Origin: Prunella strophiata
Lineage: Eukaryota > Chordata > Aves > Passeriformes > Prunellidae
Assembly: GCA_036583965.1 (NCBI GenBank)
Contig: JAZBQD010000030.1
Span: 82,092,800-82,156,799, forward strand
Reading direction: 5' to 3'
Length of the DNA stretch: 64,000 bases
Below the pieces are notes generated by a model. That model was not told where the DNA came from, did no database searches, and was given only the letters and a program-made list of their open reading frames with translations. A program made the position numbers and the translations under genes. Position 1 is the first letter of the stretch. Each line of letters opens with the position of its first letter. Positions 61,401 to 64,000 of this stretch are shown in pieces.

Positions 61401-64000
61401 TCTAGATGGCTTCATATCTAGACTGGGTACATATTTTATGCCAACTGCTTTTGATTCCCAAAGCATAAAATTTTACAGTTCATGCTGTATTGAAAAAAAT
61501 TGATTGGATGATGTAATAATTCTGAAATTAAGGTCTACAGTAGTCTGCATGATACAATTATAGAAGATGTGTTCATTTAAAATGTGGAAGGTAATAGTGT
61601 AACACTGTGGGAATTGATCAGAAAATATTCAGTGAAGAGAAACCCTTGTATCTTGCCAGCTTTTTCTTGTTCACCTCTGCAAAGGGGTACAGTAATTACA
61701 GCCACGGTCTCTTTCTGATCCTTAGTTGCACTGAAGTGTTTTATTAATGTAGTTTTAGAATCTGCAACATTAGGCTTTTCTGCTTAGAACCTTTCTGCTT
61801 CCATGGTGTGTAGTTCATTGCCATTTCTTGGTTCATGTTGTTCCTTCCCACTCCACTCTTTTCAGTAGTTTTGTCTCATGAGCTGGAGCACCTGAGTCAC
61901 TTGATCCCAGCTCCCAGGATTCTGGCCTGAAATGCTGGCAAGTGTCTCCCTTCTGCCCCTGCTGCAGAGAAGGCCACTGCCCCCCAAGCCTCTCCCACCT
62001 TGTGAATGGGCACTCAGCCCCCCAGAATGTGTCTCCCAGGCTGCTTTCAGGCGACATTTATTCAGCCTGCTGGCCATGCTCCAGGCCATTGGGTCCTTGC
62101 TCTGGACACATTCAGATGCATCATGTGACACAGCCTCTGAGCCAGGGCTTGGGCTAGTCCAGCCTTTAATTGTGTAAACAGGCCTTGGACAGAGAGGCAA
62201 AAATGGCCACACTTGAACTCCAGGAAATTTATGCTGTGACCCTTTCTAATAAAAAACCACAAGGTGAGCACTTCAGCTGCTCTTTTTTCATGAAGAGGTG
62301 GAAGGCCTCTTGTAAAGGCAGACACTGAATTATTAACCACTTACATGGGGTTCTAGTCACCATACCTCTTACCTTCTCAACGTTAAGGAACTTAATTCCT
62401 TGGTAATTATAGAAGGTATTTCCTTGTTTCCTTCAAAGTATTCTAGAAATTAACAGGTGTTCTGCAATGTATATTTATTCAGTGCAATTAAAAAAAAATG
62501 ATGCAGTGTAATTCTCCCTCTAAATATAAGGGTAGAGTACTGGCAATAAAAATCTGTTTATCTGTAAGGCATGTAGCTAGTGCTGTGGCTCCTAAAATGT
62601 TTCTTCTCTCCAATAATGGCAGGGTGGGTAAAAACCACCCTCTCCTGTCCTTGATCTCTACAATGTCACCATTGTGAAGTGGATGAGTTCCAAAATACAC
62701 CAAACTGTTAAACCTTATTGTTGTACAGTTTCGAATGCAGCGGCTGCATAAATATCTGGCTCTTCTCCCAGACATTGATTCTGAACTCAAATAAACCTGC
62801 TCTAGAATCAAAGAGGATGGGATTTTCAAGTTCATTGAGATAATCTGAGATTTTTCTTGCAATGTTTTTACATACTGAGATCATAGGTTTTGCTTAAAGT
62901 TTTGGCAGTCCAGAGGTGGTCTCAGCATCAGCCATTTGGTTGCTGCCACTCAGAAATTTTTAGTTGTTTTTTTGCAAAGTACTCTGGAGGTCATTCACCT
63001 GCTTGTGCAGTACACTGCAAATCCTGGTGAATATTTTTAGCAAAGTAAGTAATTTATAATAAGTTCTAATCAAAAGATGCAACAATAAAATTTTTCCAGA
63101 CTTATCCATGACATAGCAGTACAGTAGGACAGAAAATATTTGCAGAGTTTAAATGATGTGACTTTTGAAGGCAGAGATTATAACATCTCATCCAAGTACT
63201 TTCTCTTCTGTACAATCTCTTCTGTACTTAGCCTTGTTGGTGCTCTCTGGTAATACACTGGCTTTTGAATATATTTCAAAAATATATTTCAAAATTGGAG
63301 AAGTCTGGGATTAAAATATTAGTTCAGAATTGCACCAAATAAAAAAAAATCAAGCCTTCAATATTACTATTGAAGTCCATAATAAATTACTATGCATTAT
63401 AGTGGTGAAAATAGAACTTGTGTGGTCTGTATGGCTTTCTAATAGTCTTGTGGAAAATCAGGACTGCTCAAGGGTTGCAATCTTTAGTTAGATGGTGAAT
63501 TTTTAAGTACTAAAGATGGCTCTGCAAGATGCCTTCATTACAAAATGCACTGATCAGTGAATAAATGGATCGTTTGTTATGTTAGGTACAAGTTGGGTTG
63601 TTAATGGAGACTAACTGGACATCATTTTTCATTTCTTCTCATGTCCAGGAGGATGTGTCAAGAAAATACATGGGTTTCTTCTGAGAGCTAAATTTGAATG
63701 TAATATTTGCATAACAGGCAAAAATGTCTTACAGTGCAAAATCATATTTACTCTGTATCACCAGCACAGTATTGAAACAAGACTCTGAAAAGCTGAACAG
63801 CAAAGCTGAATTAATACATACAAAGTAATTTTCATTTGCAGGGTTATTTATTTTGCACTTTTCCCATTATTATAATTTTTTACTTTGTTGTAGTAATATT
63901 TTAGATGTACTAGAATTAGTGACACGTTAATTGCTATTGTCCATTTTGATGGGCAGTCATGCTTTAAGGTTCAAACTAACTTAATTTAACCCAGCAGCAA
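58492..64000. other. Intergenic, right part to window end
   Basis: AT-rich DNA with no recognisable gene. HERC2, the neighbour of NIPA1 in mouse, would be expected to the right on the plus strand, but none of its exons was recognised. A minus-strand open frame at 62,488-62,862 resembles nothing I know. Confidence 0.55.

Noticed and set aside
62488..62862. 124-codon minus-strand frame
   Set aside because: Several Cys residues suggested a small zinc-binding protein, but spacing fits no family I know and there is no promoter or splice support.

Overview
This is vertebrate nuclear DNA, almost certainly avian and probably passerine. Genes are split by GT-AG introns, intergenic DNA is compact and AT-rich, two CpG islands stand out, and the dispersed repeats are CR1 LINE tails and solo LTRs of bird-type endogenous retroviruses. 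The gene order CYFIP1 - NIPA2 - NIPA1 is the conserved block that in humans lies in 15q11.2 (BP1-BP2). The species call is inference. The gene calls rest on reading exon translations and splice junctions directly.

Layout. 1-7,410 (+): the last six coding exons of CYFIP1 (Sra-1), encoding the C-terminal 283 residues, followed by its 3' UTR. 7,411-10,400: the convergent CYFIP1/NIPA2 3' ends. 10,723-23,100 (-): complete NIPA2, with five coding exons (361 aa), one internal 5' UTR exon (16,234-16,294) and a CpG-island first exon near 23,000; three CR1 fragments lie in its introns. 23,121-23,473: a perfect 36-bp minisatellite (9.8 copies) just upstream of NIPA2 exon 1. 23,600-27,400: intergenic, with a fourth CR1 and a solo LTR (25,588-26,007). 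About 27,400-42,805 (-): complete NIPA1, with five coding exons (323 aa) and a probable 4.8-kb 3' UTR. 42,160-43,790: the NIPA1 CpG island, containing a palindromic CRE and a composite 15/19-bp minisatellite (43,018-43,330). 43,800-64,000: no gene recognised; two more solo LTRs with near-perfect or perfect 5-bp target duplications (48,722-49,242 and 57,830-58,491).

How the genes relate. CYFIP1 is the Rac1-binding subunit of the WAVE regulatory complex and an FMRP partner. NIPA2 and NIPA1 are paralogous multi-pass magnesium transporters (NIPA family) and share intron phases plus identical 91-nt and 161-nt internal exons, so they are an ancient tandem duplicate. They are transcribed in the same direction, towards CYFIP1, from separate CpG-island promoters.

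I found no undescribed biological system. The observations most worth checking are the unrelated GC-rich minisatellites at both NIPA promoters, the upstream ORF and two ATG-TGA start-stop elements in the inferred NIPA2 leader, the loss of the NIPA1 poly-alanine tract, the opposed poly(A) signals between CYFIP1 and NIPA2, and a small GC-rich inverted repeat in a CYFIP1 intron.
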